64,000 nucleotides of DNA from Flaccisagitta enflata (lineage: Eukaryota; Chaetognatha; Sagittoidea; Aphragmophora), in assembly GCA_965153355.1 (NCBI GenBank), contig OZ231128.1, forward strand, positions 8,742,001-8,806,000, read 5' to 3'. Under the pieces are notes generated by a model. It ran no database searches. It had not been told where the DNA came from and saw nothing but the letters and a program-made list of their open reading frames with translations. Positions 34,386 through 47,164 of the stretch are shown in pieces. Position 1 is the stretch's first letter; every line of letters starts with the position of its first letter. A program made the position numbers and the translations under genes.

Positions 34386-34669
34386 ACTACACATATTTCA
34401 TGTTGCTCTATCACTCAATTCAAAGTGTATCTCAAAGTATGATTCTCAAAGTGCACAAGGCCCTCTTACGTCAAGTTCAAATTGGCTGTATTAAGGGGAT
34501 TTATTAATTGTTCACCCTGTCCAACGAACAAATATGCCAGTTTTCTAAGCTAAGTGGGGCCTGAAAAGTATCATTTCATTCAAAGAAAGAACGAAATGAA
34601 ATATGAAAAACCTCTAGATAGTCTTAAGAGATTAAAACTCCCTAGAGGCATGAAATTCTCCATTGCAAG

Positions 34670-34770
34670 CGGTCATCATCACTAATGCACTGATGCTGGC
34701 CACCGATGCACGGTTGCTGCCACCCAAACGTAGTTACAGCGAAAGAGGGTTATCCCCATTGCCCAGTCCG

Positions 34771-34854
<84 letters not shown>

Positions 34855-34905
34855 GCTATCGACCTCCCCAAATGGTCGTCAAGTGTGCGCGGAAAAATGT
34901 TATGA
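34670..34905 (+). CDS. Possible terminal exon with an in-frame (CT)n repeat
   Basis: After an AG at 34668-34669 the frame reads VIITNALMLATDARLLPPKR then SYSERGLSPLPSPNF, enters a (CT)n repeat as about 12 Leu-Ser pairs, and leaves in the same frame as PAIDLPKWSSSVRGKML before TGA. Both flanks have GC-rich third positions, and there is no AG between the repeat and PAIDLPKW that could serve as an acceptor. An AATAAA lies at about 35091. It could equally be non-coding; no upstream exon was found. Confidence 0.35.
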
Positions 34906-35195
34906 GGAATGGTGATAAATCGTTGGTGAGTTGACTAAATCGTTCAGTTTCTTTTGTCGTCTAAGCTCACATGGAAATAGAATCCATCCAATGCAATGGA
35001 AGTCTTTTCGGTGGTTATTGGTGAATGACTTTGGTGATGAATGAATGATGACGTTTACTTGGGTGTGATTGGTGTGACGTAAGCAGAAGTCAATAAAAAT
35101 CCGCCGAACACTCGTATTCCACGGATGAATCAATGTGACAAAGAAAGAAATGGGGAAAGAAAGAGAGGATATATGAGAGAAAGGAAGAGCGTGAG

Positions 35196-35198
<3 letters not shown>

Positions 35199-35287
<89 letters not shown>
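35199..35287 (+). repeat. (GA)n microsatellite
   Basis: About 44 GA units. Confidence 0.97.
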
Positions 35288-35288
<1 letters not shown>

Positions 35289-35461
35289 GCACGAACCGGC
35301 ACACAGGCACAGCCACTTGAACACAGAAACCGATACTGAAATTGGCCGACAGACAGCGAGACACACAGACAATTGGTTTATTCGTCTGTATGCTTGTTCG
35401 TGGGTAACTACAAATGTGCATTGGTCCGACTCCCCCCTCCCCCCCCCCATCGGTTTCTTCT

Positions 35462-35575
35462 TTTTAGGCGCGCAAACGCACCTCTATATTCGGTCGAGTT
35501 TTTCCGTTGGTCCGTTGGTCCGTTGGACGGTCCGTCACGCAAACGTTTGATGATACACACAGCGCACCTAAAATA
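35462..35575 (+). mobile_element. Type 5-like hairpin element
   Basis: T-run, AGGCGCGCAAACGCACCT, CTCTATATTCGGTCG, GTTGGTCC repeats, TCACGCAAACG and a 3' arm GCGCACCT. The arms match with one mismatch. The 3' end is not clear. Confidence 0.55.
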
Positions 35576-35579
35576 CACA

Positions 35580-36785
35580 CCCTGTCATCATGGTTATAAC
35601 TTGTTTATTTTGATCTTTTATCTGCTCAGGTTTATGTTTTGTTTATTGCGCTACAATCTTCGTGTAAATGTGAATGCCATTCTCAACTGGCAATTTCTTT
35701 TAAAATTTCTCTCAAAGATGCATCATCTCTCACTGATTTGAAATCAATCATCCCTTCAGATATATTGCTTGACGTTTTGCTTTTTTTTTTCATCAAAATC
35801 TCATGGATTATGCTGTGGTGGTTCTTGTTTTATTGTAGTATGAAGTTTTAACAGTTTTAGGGGTGAAACCATGGCAAATCATTACTTCGCTACATAGCAA
35901 ATGCATTAGAGATATCGAATGATCATTTCCAAGATCATAACGATTCTGACACATGTTAGATACCTGAGATCGTTTCTGAAACAGTTTACAGACTATGAAT
36001 GAAGAATGAAGCAGAAGAATGAAGCAGAAATACCTCTAATTTTTTTCTTCCTCATCATCAGAGATGAAGATAATAATAGAATTTAATGTTTATGGGCTTC
36101 AGAAAAGAAACATCATCTGTACTGCACAAAGAGCACGTCAAAAAGACTTTTATAAAGGTATTCTTTTCAAAAATTCTGCAAAACTTAAAGTAGCTTTGAC
36201 AGACAGTATTTTTCAAAAAAATTGTGCTTATAGTATATGATCTCCTTATCATCATATATAGTCTTTTGGATATGAAACCTAATGACCAAACAAATTAGGA
36301 CAAGAAGAAAATTCAAGATTACAATAGCCCAGTGGTGTGCAAAACCAATTTTTATTACCAGCTTTGATCTCAGCTACTGAAACATTAATTACCAGTATCA
36401 AATACAATTAGAGAGTTTTTTTTTTCAATATTACATTATAAAATAATCATCAAAAAAAACCGACCCATCTTAAGCCTAATGAATAACAATGCAGCTGATT
36501 GAAACACAAAATCCAACTTGGTTTGTTCTGGTAGACTGATGTTCTTCGAATAAGCACAACCTCAAATACAGAACTTTCCATATTCAGCTTTTCGAAAAAT
36601 CAAATTCCTAAATTGCTATTCCAGATAAGAAAAACCTTTGATTCAGTTCAGTAACAGCTTGTTAAAATGATGGGATCTAATTTGGAATGCATTACTTCAC
36701 TAATTTTTCCTTAAATTGCTTGTTTCTAAACCAATGACCCTGTATACTAGCCTGTACTGAAATGACTAAAACCCAAAAAATCGAA
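35580..36785. other. Gene-free AT-rich stretch
   Basis: No exon with paired splice signals was found on either strand. No strong repeat is recognised. Confidence 0.35.
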
Positions 36786-37355
36786 ATTCTACGAGCAGTT
36801 CATGTTGTGTAGCTGTCTTGGGCTTCTATTGTTATCATTCTCAGCTTCAAAAGTTTACATCTTGCTTTCCGCGCCTTACTTTGAACTTCTCATGGGTCAA
36901 TAGAAAACTAAAAATTTCAGATTGCTCAAATCAAAATTTTGACTGCAGATTTGAAATCTGCATGAAAAACTATCTGTTGAAAGTGTTTTTCTTTTTTCAA
37001 AATTCCTTTGGGATCATTATCAAAATCCACGCAAAAGATTTATAAAGAAGGTAAGTTCAATGATTTTACAAAGAAATTAAAAGGAAAGGTATGTTACACG
37101 TTATTTGACAGCACTTTTGACCGCCTTCTAATTGGAATATCAAAAAAAGGAAAACACTTTCAATTGACAGTTTTTTCTGCAGATTCCAAATCTGCAGTCA
37201 GAATTGGAATTTGAGAACTTTGAATTTTTGGATTTCCTATAGGGGTAGGGTTTATTGAAGGTAAGGCGCGGCCACCTGAAAGTAGAATTTTAAAGCCAAT
37301 ATTGATTTCAATAGAAGCCTGAGACAATCCCACAACATGATCTGCTCGTAGAATG
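36786..37355. mobile_element. Fold-back element centred near 37070
   Basis: Outer arms ATTCTACGAGCAGTTCATGT and, inverted, ATTCTACGAGCAGATCATGT. Inner arms include GACTGCAGATTTGAAATCTG against GACTGCAGATTTGGAATCTG, and GCGCCTTAC words near both ends. About 570 bp; the arms are of unequal quality. Confidence 0.72.
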
Positions 37356-37412
37356 TTGATTTTATTGCTTTTCGTCATTTAGGTACAAGCTACTGTATAC
37401 ACTGCATACAGT

Positions 37413-37560
37413 AACAAGGCCGGATACAAGGCCACCAGTTGCGGACGGGTGGGCAGGGGCGGAAATGCGCGTTTTCCCACTTTTTGACTCGGTCATTACC
37501 GACGGACGGACCAACGGACGGACAAAGCCTCTTATAAAGTTGCGTGTCCGCAACTAAAAA
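37413..37560 (-). mobile_element. Type 3 hairpin element (AGTTGCGGAC subfamily)
   Basis: Minus-strand copy. The 5' hairpin is AGTTGCGGACACGCAACT (plus 37538-37555), followed by TTATAAGAGGCTTTGTCCG, GTCCGTTGG repeats and a GCCCCTGCCCACCC box. The 3' arm is GTCCGCAACT (plus 37437-37446), and it ends TTGTATCCGGCCTTGTT. The arms are exact inverses and differ from types 1 and 2 at two positions on each side. Confidence 0.88.
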
Positions 37561-38396
37561 CGTTTGTCAAGGGACCAACAAGTTTTAGCTGTGATTGGAA
37601 GAATTCTATCACTGCCAACAGCCTAACATAAGAAACAAAAACTGATAGAAAGAGACCAATATTTCATATCTATTATAGGCGGGATTTTCTTTCATGCTGG
37701 ATCCATGAAAGTGTGGTGCACGCGCGTATATTTTCGTTTGCGAAATTAGGAGGGACTTGGAAACCATGGACGAACACAGTCAGCTGACAAATCAATACTG
37801 AAAACTCAAGCTTAGTATCTCTAATTGTATCTTATCTCTTTTTAGGTACTGTAGATGTCATCTAGACAGGGAAGCTCATAACCTGAGTATCTGTACATTA
37901 GGGGACTGACATTTTGCAGGTGTAATGTATAGATAGACCCTAAGGGATTGACAATGGGGTATGGCATCCCCCTACGGCTAACTTTAGGAAAAATACTTAT
38001 AAATAAAACTATAAAACTATAAGACCATAAAATTATGAAACTATAAAACTATAGGATCAATTGTTTTTTTGCCAATTTCAGCTTCATCTATTTGCTTAAA
38101 TTCAAAACTGAGACTTTTGAATAAACCATCCCAATATATCTGAAGTCAAGTGAGTTAACAACTTGACCAACTCCATCATTTGCCTAAGCAGAGCAAATTT
38201 GGTTTAGTATATTCAAGAGAATTTTCTATCCACAGAGCTGCCATACCTCATCATCAACCCTATAGGACATAAGCATTATACACACACAGTTTTATTTGAC
38301 TTGCACAAATAGTATCTAGGATATGAGTGCCCCCGTATTTCCAAGTTTAGACGACATCTACTGTACAACAAAGCACCTCTATAACTGGATGTATCC

Positions 38397-38480
38397 ATTG
38401 GTTGGTTGGTTGGTTGGTTGGTTGGTTGGTTGGTTAATTGGTTGGTTGGTTGGTTGGTTGGTTGGTCAGTTGGTTGGTGG
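38397..38480 (+). repeat. (GGTT)n microsatellite
   Basis: About 20 GGTT units with AATT and CAGT interruptions. Confidence 0.95.
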
Positions 38481-39639
38481 GTTGCTAACGCATTTGTCCA
38501 ACGATCAACATGTTGCACCTTATAGCCTTCTTGACCATTTTTTTTTCTTTTGCTTTGTAACTTGGCTTATCTATCACTTTGTATACAAAATATGATAGCA
38601 TTTTTTATAAGATGAACAGGGTATGAGTCATTCGGTTAAAAGGACAAATTCAGTTTGTCAACTGACCGAAGAAATCACGACCAACTGGCAGCGAGATTGT
38701 ATCTCCTCATATCTATTCCGCATGTGTGGCTCATTCATTTTTATCAATTATGGGAGGATCTGTTAGCAGACACATACAAAACGGCTCAAAACGCGACAAA
38801 GATGGCGCTCAAGAGAGAACTAAAAAACTAATCTAACGATTTATAGATCGCTTGGAGCCAGGAAAAAGAAAGAAACTATTCTTCCTCTATTTTCGTGTAT
38901 GAGAACGGCGAAATTTTAGTCGGTCAATTGTCGATATAACGCGTTCTTTTTTCTTTTTTTTTTTTTTTTTGACTGGCCTTCACCATCACTACTCCTGCCC
39001 ACTAAGCATGTCAGAGTGCCGTAATTGGCCAAAACTGGTTTTCCCTAGGCAAGAACTTATTTCCTTTGCGTAAATGCATTAAAATCGATCGGGAACCATC
39101 ATTAGGGTGACCAATAAGTTCCCACAGAAACCAATGACAGAGGAAAACTTTGATAACAAAATTATTGATTACAATGCTAATTTAATACAAACTTTAACCA
39201 AACCCTAACGATGGTACCTGATCAAATTGGAGGTCGCGCGATGGCTCGTTTGACAGGATTTTTTTAAAGATGATCACCAGCTGAAAGCCTGTTTCGCCTG
39301 TTTTGCCCGTTTTGCCCGTGTTGCCTGTTTTGCCCGTTTTGCCCGTTTGTGGCATCCTGACACACATACTGCCCACCCGTCCACGACTAAGGTCCGGCAT
39401 AGTTGTTTCTAGAAATCCACAGTAGTTCACACATCTCGCGCCTCTTCCTTAATAGCAGACCTTTCACTCGCACATGCCTCCCTTGTCTTCCTTGCCTCTT
39501 GCTTGCCTCCCTTGCCTCCCTTACAAATTATTAATAAGATATAAATAAATTTTTTTAAATAAAGATAAAAATATAACTTCATGATAACGATGATGGAAAT
39601 AAAAGTATGTCATAGCATTATGTTAAGGGATATGGAAAA

Positions 39640-40240
39640 GAAATTATCATTTAAGTCAATTTTATTATTTATGTTATTTTAAGTAATTTAAGGTCATTCT
39701 AAGTTATTTAAAACCATTTTTGTCACTTTTGTTTTTGTCACTTTTGTCACTTTTGTCGCTTTTGTCGCTTTTGTCGCTTTTGTCGCTTTAGTCGCTTTAG
39801 TCGCTTTAGTCGCTTTAGTCACTTTAGTCACTTTAGTCACTTTAGTCACTTTAGTCACTTTAGTCACTTTAGTCACTTTTGTCATTTTTGTCATTTTTGT
39901 CATTTTTGTCATTTTGGTCATTTTTGTCATTTTAATTTGTTTTGTTTTTTTTTGTGTCTTAGTCATTTTTGTCATTGTTGTCATTTTTGTTATTTTATCA
40001 TTTTTGTCATTTTTATCACATTTGTCATTTTTGTCATTTTTGTCATTTTTGTTATTTTTGTTATTTTAGTTATTTTAGTCATTTTTGTTGTTTCAGATAT
40101 TTTTGTCATTTTTGTCATTTTAGTCAATAATGTTGTTTTAAGTCATTCTAAGTCATTCTAGGTCATTTTAAGTCCTAAGTTATTTTTGGTATTTCAATCA
40201 ATTTAGACATTTTAAGTCTTTAAGTTATTTAAAATCTTGC
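39640..40240 (+). repeat. GTCATTTT/GTCGCTTT array
   Basis: A degenerate 9- to 10-bp array (TTTTGTCAC, TTTAGTCGC, TTTTGTCAT). It resembles the interiors of type 1b elements, but I could not find clear element ends around it. Confidence 0.8.
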
Positions 40241-40390
40241 ATGCAAAAAAAATTTTAAAAAAGAAAAAAATTTAAAAAGAGGCAAGATAAAGTGAATTGC
40301 ACAGTGCGGTTCACAATGAAATTAGTTCTTAATCATCAAGAGAGGAAGAGATCTTTTTGACCTGCACGCATCCCCTGGGAATGATCTCTT

Positions 40391-40555
40391 TTACCGGTCA
40401 CTTTGAACATGTTTTGGTCCTGTAGGCTGTAGCTGGTCGGGCTCTAAAAACGTATGGCTTTTGTTTGATGCGATATTTTTCCAAGCCGCCGGGCGCCGGG
40501 AGTCATTTTCAATTTGAAAACAAAACGTCATTGCAACCATTTGGCCGATCTCGAT
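40391..40555 (-). CDS. Possible terminal exon
   Basis: Minus strand. The acceptor CCTATCATGCATCAG is followed by an open frame I-E-I-G-Q-M-V-A-M-T then FCFQIENDSRRPAAWKNIAS, N-K-S-H-T-F-L-E-P-D and QLQPTGPKHVQSDR to TAA. The upstream intron would begin in the GA/CA array. No other exon of the gene was found, so support is limited to composition and one splice site. Confidence 0.28.
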   Translation of the reverse strand: MEIGQMVAMTFCFQIENDSRRPAAWKNIASNKSHTFLEPDQLQPTGPKHVQSDR

Positions 40556-40587
40556 CTGATGCATGATAGGAGCAGTTAGGGATTGTA

Positions 40588-40712
<125 letters not shown>

Positions 40713-41328
40713 TGTACAGACGGAAGCTAAGCCTAATCGGACGATCTAAATGAGTTTGGAAGATGCTGAAAAGACTAACAGACTGATATGGGGAATTGAT
40801 GGGTGGAAGGACTGACAGATAGAAATACGGATGGATGACGACCAGACAGACCAGACAGGGTGACTATTCAATTAAGATGCAACCTGGCATCTAAGTTAGA
40901 AGACAGCTATGAGTGAGTTTCGAACTCTTCGTGAATTGCTTTTGAATGAAAAAAAGATGGTAACTTTCTACCTCTTCTGATGTAGGCCATTCTTTTGCCG
41001 ACAAGGTTTCTCATCCTCACACAGACCCCCGCTTGCAGGAAAACCTTCTTTTTTTGCATATATATGCGTAAAACACGAGTATATCGATTTTTGAAATTTC
41101 ACCCAGTTCCCGACCGCCCTACTGCATAGCGCAAAATAAAAGAGAATTTTCAAATTTACTTATCCTATCAATTCTATTGGATGCTTCATTACGTTGATTG
41201 AGAACATCAACTTTCATATAGGAAAATAAAAACCAGGTTTCTCTGGAATAAGTTAAAAAGTCGAAGTCCAACTACGACTTTTTTCCCGATTACTCGTAAC
41301 TCCAACTAATAGTCCCCATCTTGCCTAG

Positions 41329-41424
41329 GATGCGGAGGGATCTTGGAAGAATCAGGTGTCCGTCTACAAAAACGACGACCGTCACGAGATGATATCAAAG
41401 CAGAATCTGCTCAATCATTTGAAG
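41329..41424 (+). CDS. Coding exon, function unknown
   Basis: 96 nt, phase 0 at both ends. The acceptor is CCCATCTTGCCTAG and the donor GTACAA. The peptide is DAEGSWKNQVSVYKNDDRHE followed by MISKQNLLNHLK. The other two frames contain stops. GC-rich third positions support coding. I do not recognise a domain. Confidence 0.6.
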
Positions 41425-41587
41425 GTACAATATTCCAGACACCATTTCTCCAGCTGATCGCCCAATGGTTTTAAGTTGTACTCTTGAGACTTTTATTGTA
41501 CTCATGAGCTCAGGACAGATCAATTGAATTATAAAACTTGAGGTATAGGGCTAACCAGCGGTGTGATTCGTATGTTTTATCAATTCT

Positions 41588-41813
41588 AGTCGCTTGCTAA
41601 GCGACTCTATAAGAGACTATGTCCATTTGTCCATCCGTAGGTCCGCCTATACGTAATGCTAGATTTTGAATGACGCTAGATGATCAAAATAGCGTCTTCT
41701 AATTGTGACTCTTTCTCTGCCCCTCTCAACACATTCCAAATCCACCCCATTACTGCCACTGCCCACCCGCATTGACCCTGCCCAGCTGCAAGCCACTACT
41801 TATTGGCCTTGTT
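41588..41813 (+). mobile_element. Type 6 hairpin element (AGTCGCTTGC subfamily)
   Basis: 5' hairpin AGTCGCTTGCTAAGCGACT, CTCTATAAGAGACTATGTCC, GTCC repeats, ATACGTAATGC, a CTGCCCACCCGC box, the 3' arm GCAAGCCACT (41788-41797) and TTATTGGCCTTGTT. The 3' arm matches the 5' arm AGTCGCTTGC with one mismatch, against three mismatches to a type 1 5' arm. Confidence 0.82.
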
Positions 41814-41855
41814 GGTTTAGATATGAGTGTAAAAAAAAACATCTTTCATTTTCAG

Positions 41856-41936
41856 AGAGCTCGTCAAGAGTATCGCGAATTTGGTGGCCTGTCAAGTGGC
41901 AAATCAAGAGTTCTACGTGGAAAATCTTTTGATGTT
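41856..41936 (+). CDS. Coding exon, function unknown, end uncertain
   Basis: After the acceptor ATCTTTCATTTTCAG the frame entered in phase 2 reads ELVKSIANLVACQVANQEFY followed by V-E-N-L-L-M, with GC-rich third positions. Donors GTTGTG or GTGTTC follow; if none is used the frame continues to TAA at 42009. The phase does not match the exit of the exon at 41329, so an exon lies between or the two belong to different genes. A phase-0 reading (RARQEYREFGGLSSGKSRVL) is also open. Confidence 0.45.
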
Positions 41937-42077
41937 GTGTTCAAGTTCAGCTCTTTGTATTCTCATAAGCATTATTGGACGGAATTGTATTACATTCTCC
42001 TCTATCTAAAAAAGTGTCATGCTCTTGGGTGCATAATATTGATAGTGTGTCTCTGTGTCTCAGTTTGTCACTGTCTC

Positions 42078-42684
42078 TAGCACCGTCCGTTCAAACTACC
42101 GCCAGGTGGTTTTTAGTATTACTCTGGATTTTCTGCTTGTTTTTACTCAGGATCGACTTCCTGAACTAGGATCCAGCTTCAAAGAAATCTTTCTTGTGGC
42201 GCCTTTTGAAAAAAATCAAAAATTGATAATTTTTCATCCTATATTGCACCCAGATTTTAGAGAGTTGTCAAAAAACCTTTTTAGATAGCATATTTGAATT
42301 CCTGATGAAATTTCCTTTCATTTGATAGGTCGCACTATATATTTTTCAAAAGAGATCAAATTTTCAATTTTTTAGCCACCGTTACTTTTTGTAACGGTGG
42401 CTTCAAAATTAAAAATCTTATTTCTTTTTAAAAATATATAGTGCGACCCTATCAAAAATTTAATCATGAGGAATATATATAATAAAAAGATTTTTAACAG
42501 CCCTAAAATTTGACTTAAAATAAGAAAAAAACAATCAATTTTGGATTTTTTTCATAAGGCGCCACAAGAAAGATTTTTTTAAAGCTGGATTCTTGTTCAG
42601 GAGGTCCATATTGAGTGTAAACAAGCGGAAAATCCAGAGTAATACTGAAAACCACCTGGCGGTAGTTTGAACGGATGGTGCTAG
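42078..42684. mobile_element. Fold-back element sharing the AGCCACCGTTA core
   Basis: Arms TAGCACCGTCCGTTCAAACT and, inverted, TAGCACCATCCGTTCAAACT extend for about 200 bp. The centre (42376-42405) is AGCCACCGTTA...TAACGGTGGCT. GTCTC flanks both sides. The central roughly 100 bp matches the fold-back at 12126-12742, but the outer arms do not. Confidence 0.82.
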
Positions 42685-43013
42685 GTCTCTGCCTGTTTGT
42701 CTCGACAAAAGTCAAATTGGAGAATTTTTTCTATACAGATAATTCTGCAAAACCAGTTGATGATAGTTGTAAAAATGTTTGGCAGAGATATAAGTCTGAT
42801 TAGTGCCGCCCAAAGCAGTTTTGTTGTAGATTGCGTCAGCAATGTTCCCGAAGCTGCAAAGGTCTGCAGATTTAAGGATCTCATGATTCATGACCAAGAT
42901 TCATCGATTGAAATTGACTACTTTGTCACGATTTTTATCAAATTTTCAATATATTCATTACAACTTCATTAGCTATAAAAATACGCATTTATTCGCTCAC
43001 TTGTAACTTGTTA

Positions 43014-43475
43014 ACATGGCCAGATACACGGCTTCCAAAGTGGCGTGCGGTTGGCCAGGGGCAGTAATAAGTAATGGCTAACTGAGCATTTGGGCGGGAA
43101 CGGTAGTGAAATAAACAAGGTCGGATACACGGCTACCTCAGTCGCGTGTGGGCAGGGGCTATATTTGAGCTCACCAGAGCATTCAGGCGGGAGCAGTAGG
43201 GTCAAAGAATAAAAAAAAAAGTAAAGTGTTACCAACCAACCGACCAACCAACCGACTGACAGACAAAGCGGGGTGTAGAGTCGCGTAGCACACGATTAAA
43301 AAAGTAAATGTGTGACCAACCGACCGGATAGATGGACAGACACCGAGGTATTGAATCACGTGCACGCGACTAAAAACTACCCGTGAATGCTGAAAAAGCA
43401 AAGTGTGACTGACCAACAGACCGACCATCTGACCAACATGACAGGTTGTGGAGTCGCGTGCACGCGACTAAAAAA
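43014..43475 (-). mobile_element. Cluster of type 1a copies and 5' fragments
   Basis: A 3' fragment at 43014-43080, a nearly full copy at 43114-43302, and two 5'-end fragments of about 75 bp (to about 43380 and about 43475). Each fragment starts with GTGTGACNGACC-like DNA and ends in the palindrome and T-run (A-run on plus). Each fragment's internal T-run abuts the next copy. Confidence 0.8.
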
Positions 43476-44811
43476 CATTCATTATCATATGGTCAATCAT
43501 TCATTTTGCTTCCCTGCCCTAAGACCAATCGCAAGTTCTACCTTCCCTTACTCTTCCAGTTGCTTCATAAATGAGAGTCAGTACAATGCTTGATGAATGA
43601 CGTATATCTCCCAAGCAAATGCCTTGCTAGAAACTGTGGAAAGAATTAGGGAGTAAATTGCGACTTCCAGGCAAACGTTCCTTTTCGTATCAGATTTTCC
43701 TAATACCAAATTCACTGGAATCGTGGAACGGTGCTCCGTCGTAACACGTTGATTACATCATATGGCTCGTTCTTTCTGTCTGTCTGTCTCTATGACATTC
43801 TGGGTCAGTTTTTCCTCATGCACCGTACGACTTTAGAAAAAACACGCACTTTTGAATGGCTATTCTTGCCTCTGAATCTTAGAAAAGCTTAACAAATGGA
43901 TCATCTGAAAGCCCTTTAAAAGTACTTTCATTTGGCGCCAATCTGGTATTGCTATCTTTTTTGGCATCAGTTTGATTGAAAACATTGCCCATATCAGTTT
44001 CGCAATCTCTTTGTAAAAATGCATTTTGATTTAACAATTTAGTGCTTCTTTTTGCAGGGCTCCAGCTTCTAAACTGTTTGAGATACAGACCTGAGATTGG
44101 TGTAGATTGAAAGATTCTTTTTTCAAAATCTTTGAGAATGTCTTTTTTAAAAATAGTTAAGATTTTTGGGATTTTCCGGCATTTGCGATATTTCAAAAAT
44201 AGGCTCTCGCTTGCAACTTCTGCCAAAATTCAAAGTTATTTCAAGGTTTTAGTATCTTATAAGGGTCGGTCTTATCATAGAATAGCTTCCTTTCTATAAA
44301 CGACTTCAGTAATGATTCTCATCACATCCTAGTCAAGGTGAAACGATGTTTGGGATTCAAACTTCCAGTAGGTTTCATTTCAAAGACACTTTGAGAGTCT
44401 TTTTGGAGAAACGACAGTAAAATGTCGACTTACCTAATTCTAGCGAAATCTGAAAAGTAGTACCAACTTTGCGATGGAAGGTGGGGAAATAAGGGGGAGA
44501 GGGAGGGAATAGTAAGTAATAATGTTCCACTTGTCATTGATTCAAGATAAAAAATTAAAAATAACAACAACAACAAGGATGCGCCTGATGCCGTCTATTA
44601 TTCAAATATTGCCAATTGTTTTACTTCTCTCTCTCTCTCTCTCTCTCTCTCGCTTTCTCTCTCTCGCTCTCTCTCTTTACGTCACTCTCTGTCTGGGCGT
44701 CATCTTCCTCTTTGTGTCTTGCTCTAGTACTCTCCCTCTGCCTCTCATACCTTGTAGTCTGTACGTCTTCACATTTTCATTGAACAATGGGCAAAGCGAA
44801 GGCTTTGAAAG

Positions 44812-44918
<107 letters not shown>

Positions 44919-45030
44919 TGTTTTTAACCTGAAACCTCAAGCGAAAAACAATTTGCCCCTTTGAATATAAGAATCTCACTGAGGGAGGAATTGTTAGAGA
45001 ATGAGAGAGAGAATCAGCAAAGATAAAAAG

Positions 45031-45163
<133 letters not shown>

Positions 45164-45547
45164 AAGGAAGGACGAAAGAGAGAAAGAGAACGAGAGACAA
45201 AGACAGATAGAAAGAAGTAGAAAGAAAAAAAGAAAGAAGTTAAAAGAAAATAGAACTAGGAGGACCAATAGGAAATTAGACAATCATAAGAAGAGAACAG
45301 AGAGAGGAAAAGTTGGGGGGGGGGGACACTTTTTTTTCCTGACAAAGAGTATGCCCGAAGAAGACACCATGATAAGAGGCTTTGCAAGCAAACAGGTAGA
45401 ATAAATGAAATCAAGCACGAGACGATAGATGCAGCCTTTACGCGCCGAGAAGCCAAGTAAGCATTCGACTTTTTGTCATTTTAAGGAAGCCAAAGACAAA
45501 CGAGTTCATCAAAATTCTCATAAAGCAAACAGAAACTGAGGAAGAAA

Positions 45548-45625
45548 GGGGACCAACCGCCCAACCGACTGACGGACCGACCGACCATCCAACGGACCGA
45601 CATAGCGGGATGTAGAGTCCCGTGC
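45548..45625 (-). mobile_element. Type 1 hairpin element 5' fragment
   Basis: GACCGACCATCC repeats, GACATAGCGGGATGTAGAGTC then CCGTGCTC; palindrome degraded. Confidence 0.6.
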
Positions 45626-45654
45626 TCAATCAATTTGGAAATTTGGAAATGAAC

Positions 45655-46085
45655 ATTAGTCAGCGGTACCCGTTTTTTTGCTTGTAAAGATTAAAAAACA
45701 GGGGAAAATCTACAGACGCCCTGAGAAAGTACATTTCAGACTTCATATAGCCGGTTAAAACATTTAGTTCACCTAGAGCTGATTGGGGATCAATGAGGGC
45801 CTATTTGAAGTCTAGAGAACAGATTTTAGGGCAGGTTTGAAGCCAAGAGTACTAATATCAAGACTTAAGTGTTTGACCCGAGGTCTTGGATGGCTGACTT
45901 TCAGCTCAAGAGCTGACTTGATGGACGGGAGGAGAAAATACAGGTCCAAGAGGGCGGATGGGAGGATTAAAAGGCCACATGGGCTACTGGGGGATCGAAG
46001 GTTGGATGGAGGATGGAAATAAGGATGTCCAGGAATTCACCCCTATGTTTCCCAGCATCGGCCTCTTGAGGCTGCTGCCCTTGAT
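45655..46085 (-). mobile_element. Degenerate family B element
   Basis: Starts with GTCAGCGGTACCCGTTTTT, the inverse of the family B tail. Contains TTGAAG/GAGCTGATT-type repeats. Ends in CATCGGCCTCTTGAGGCTGC and TGCCC. Confidence 0.5.
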
Positions 46086-46249
46086 CCATTCTTATCAAAA
46101 TCAATCAGTTATGTATATTCTTAAGACCATAGGCAGCAAGGATCCATAAATGTGTTTTTGCTTTATCTATTGGAGACCCTGTTACTGTTTGACAGACGGA
46201 TATTCAAAGAACATAAATGTAAGAACGTAAGACAGAAAGGCAAAAAAGC

Positions 46250-46310
46250 AGAGACAGGGACAGAGACAGAGACAGAGACAGAGACAGAGACAGAGACAGA
46301 GACAGAGAGA
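46250..46310 (+). repeat. (GACAGA)n microsatellite
   Basis: Nine to ten copies of a hexamer, opposite the S-V-S-V-S-V frame. Confidence 0.95.
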
Positions 46311-46379
46311 CTGTAAGAGATGTGAGACCCTCGGGAAATTGGAAACAAATTGGCAAAAGTGCGGGACTGAGGAGTAAGG

Positions 46380-47045
46380 AGCAAGTTGGAACATGAGAGA
46401 GGGAAAGAGAAGTCAAGTACACGTTGGAACATTAGAAAGAGGAGAAGGAGGAGTGAGGTGCACATTGGAACATAAGAGAGGGAGAGAGGAGTCAAGTTCA
46501 TGTTGGAAAATTAGAAAGAGGAGAAGGAGGAGTGAGGTGCACATTGGAACATAAGAAAGAGAGGGAGAGAGGAGTCAAGTTCACGTTGGAACATTTGAAA
46601 GAGGAGAAGGAAGAGTCAAGTTCATGTTGGAATATTAGAAAGAGGAGAAGGAGGAGTGAGGTGCACATTGGAACATAAGAAAGAGAGGGAGAGAGGAGTC
46701 AAGTTCACGTTGGAACATTAGAAAGAGGAGAAGGAGGAGTGAGGTGCACATTGGAACATAAGAAAGAGAGGGAAAGAGAAGTCAAGTACATGTTGGAACA
46801 TTAGGAAAAGGAGAAGGAGGAGTGAGGTGCGCGTTGGAACATTAGAAAGAGGAGAAGGAGGAGTGAGGTGCCTATTGGAACATAAGAGAGGGAAAGAGAA
46901 GTCAAGTACACGTTGGAACATTAGAAAGAGGAGGAGTGAGGTGCACGTTGGAACATAAGAAAGAGAGGGAGAGAGGAGTCTAGTTCACGTTGGAACATTA
47001 GAAAGAGGAGAAGGAGGATTGAGGTGCATGTTGGAACATAGGGAA
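46380..47045 (+). repeat. About 40-bp composite minisatellite
   Basis: Roughly 15 copies of two alternating 35-45 bp units that end in GTTGGAACATTAG or ATTGGAACATAAG and share GAGGAGAAGGAGGAGTGAGG and AGTCAAGTTCACG. Confidence 0.85.
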
Positions 47046-47164
47046 AGGGGGGTATGGGTAGAAGTGGGATGAGGGTCCAAAAGGAGGGGAAGAGTGATTG
47101 AAGAAGAAGATCATGATGCGGTAAACATTATGACCGCCGCATATACGCATGTTGTACACTATGT

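Noticed and set aside
38740-38840. Plus-strand frame TYKTAQNATKMALKRELKN after an AG
   Set aside because: One weak splice site, no partner exon and ordinary composition.
42697-42972. 91-codon plus-strand frame next to the fold-back element
   Set aside because: Equally open on the minus strand, no splice or initiation context, and AT-rich third positions.
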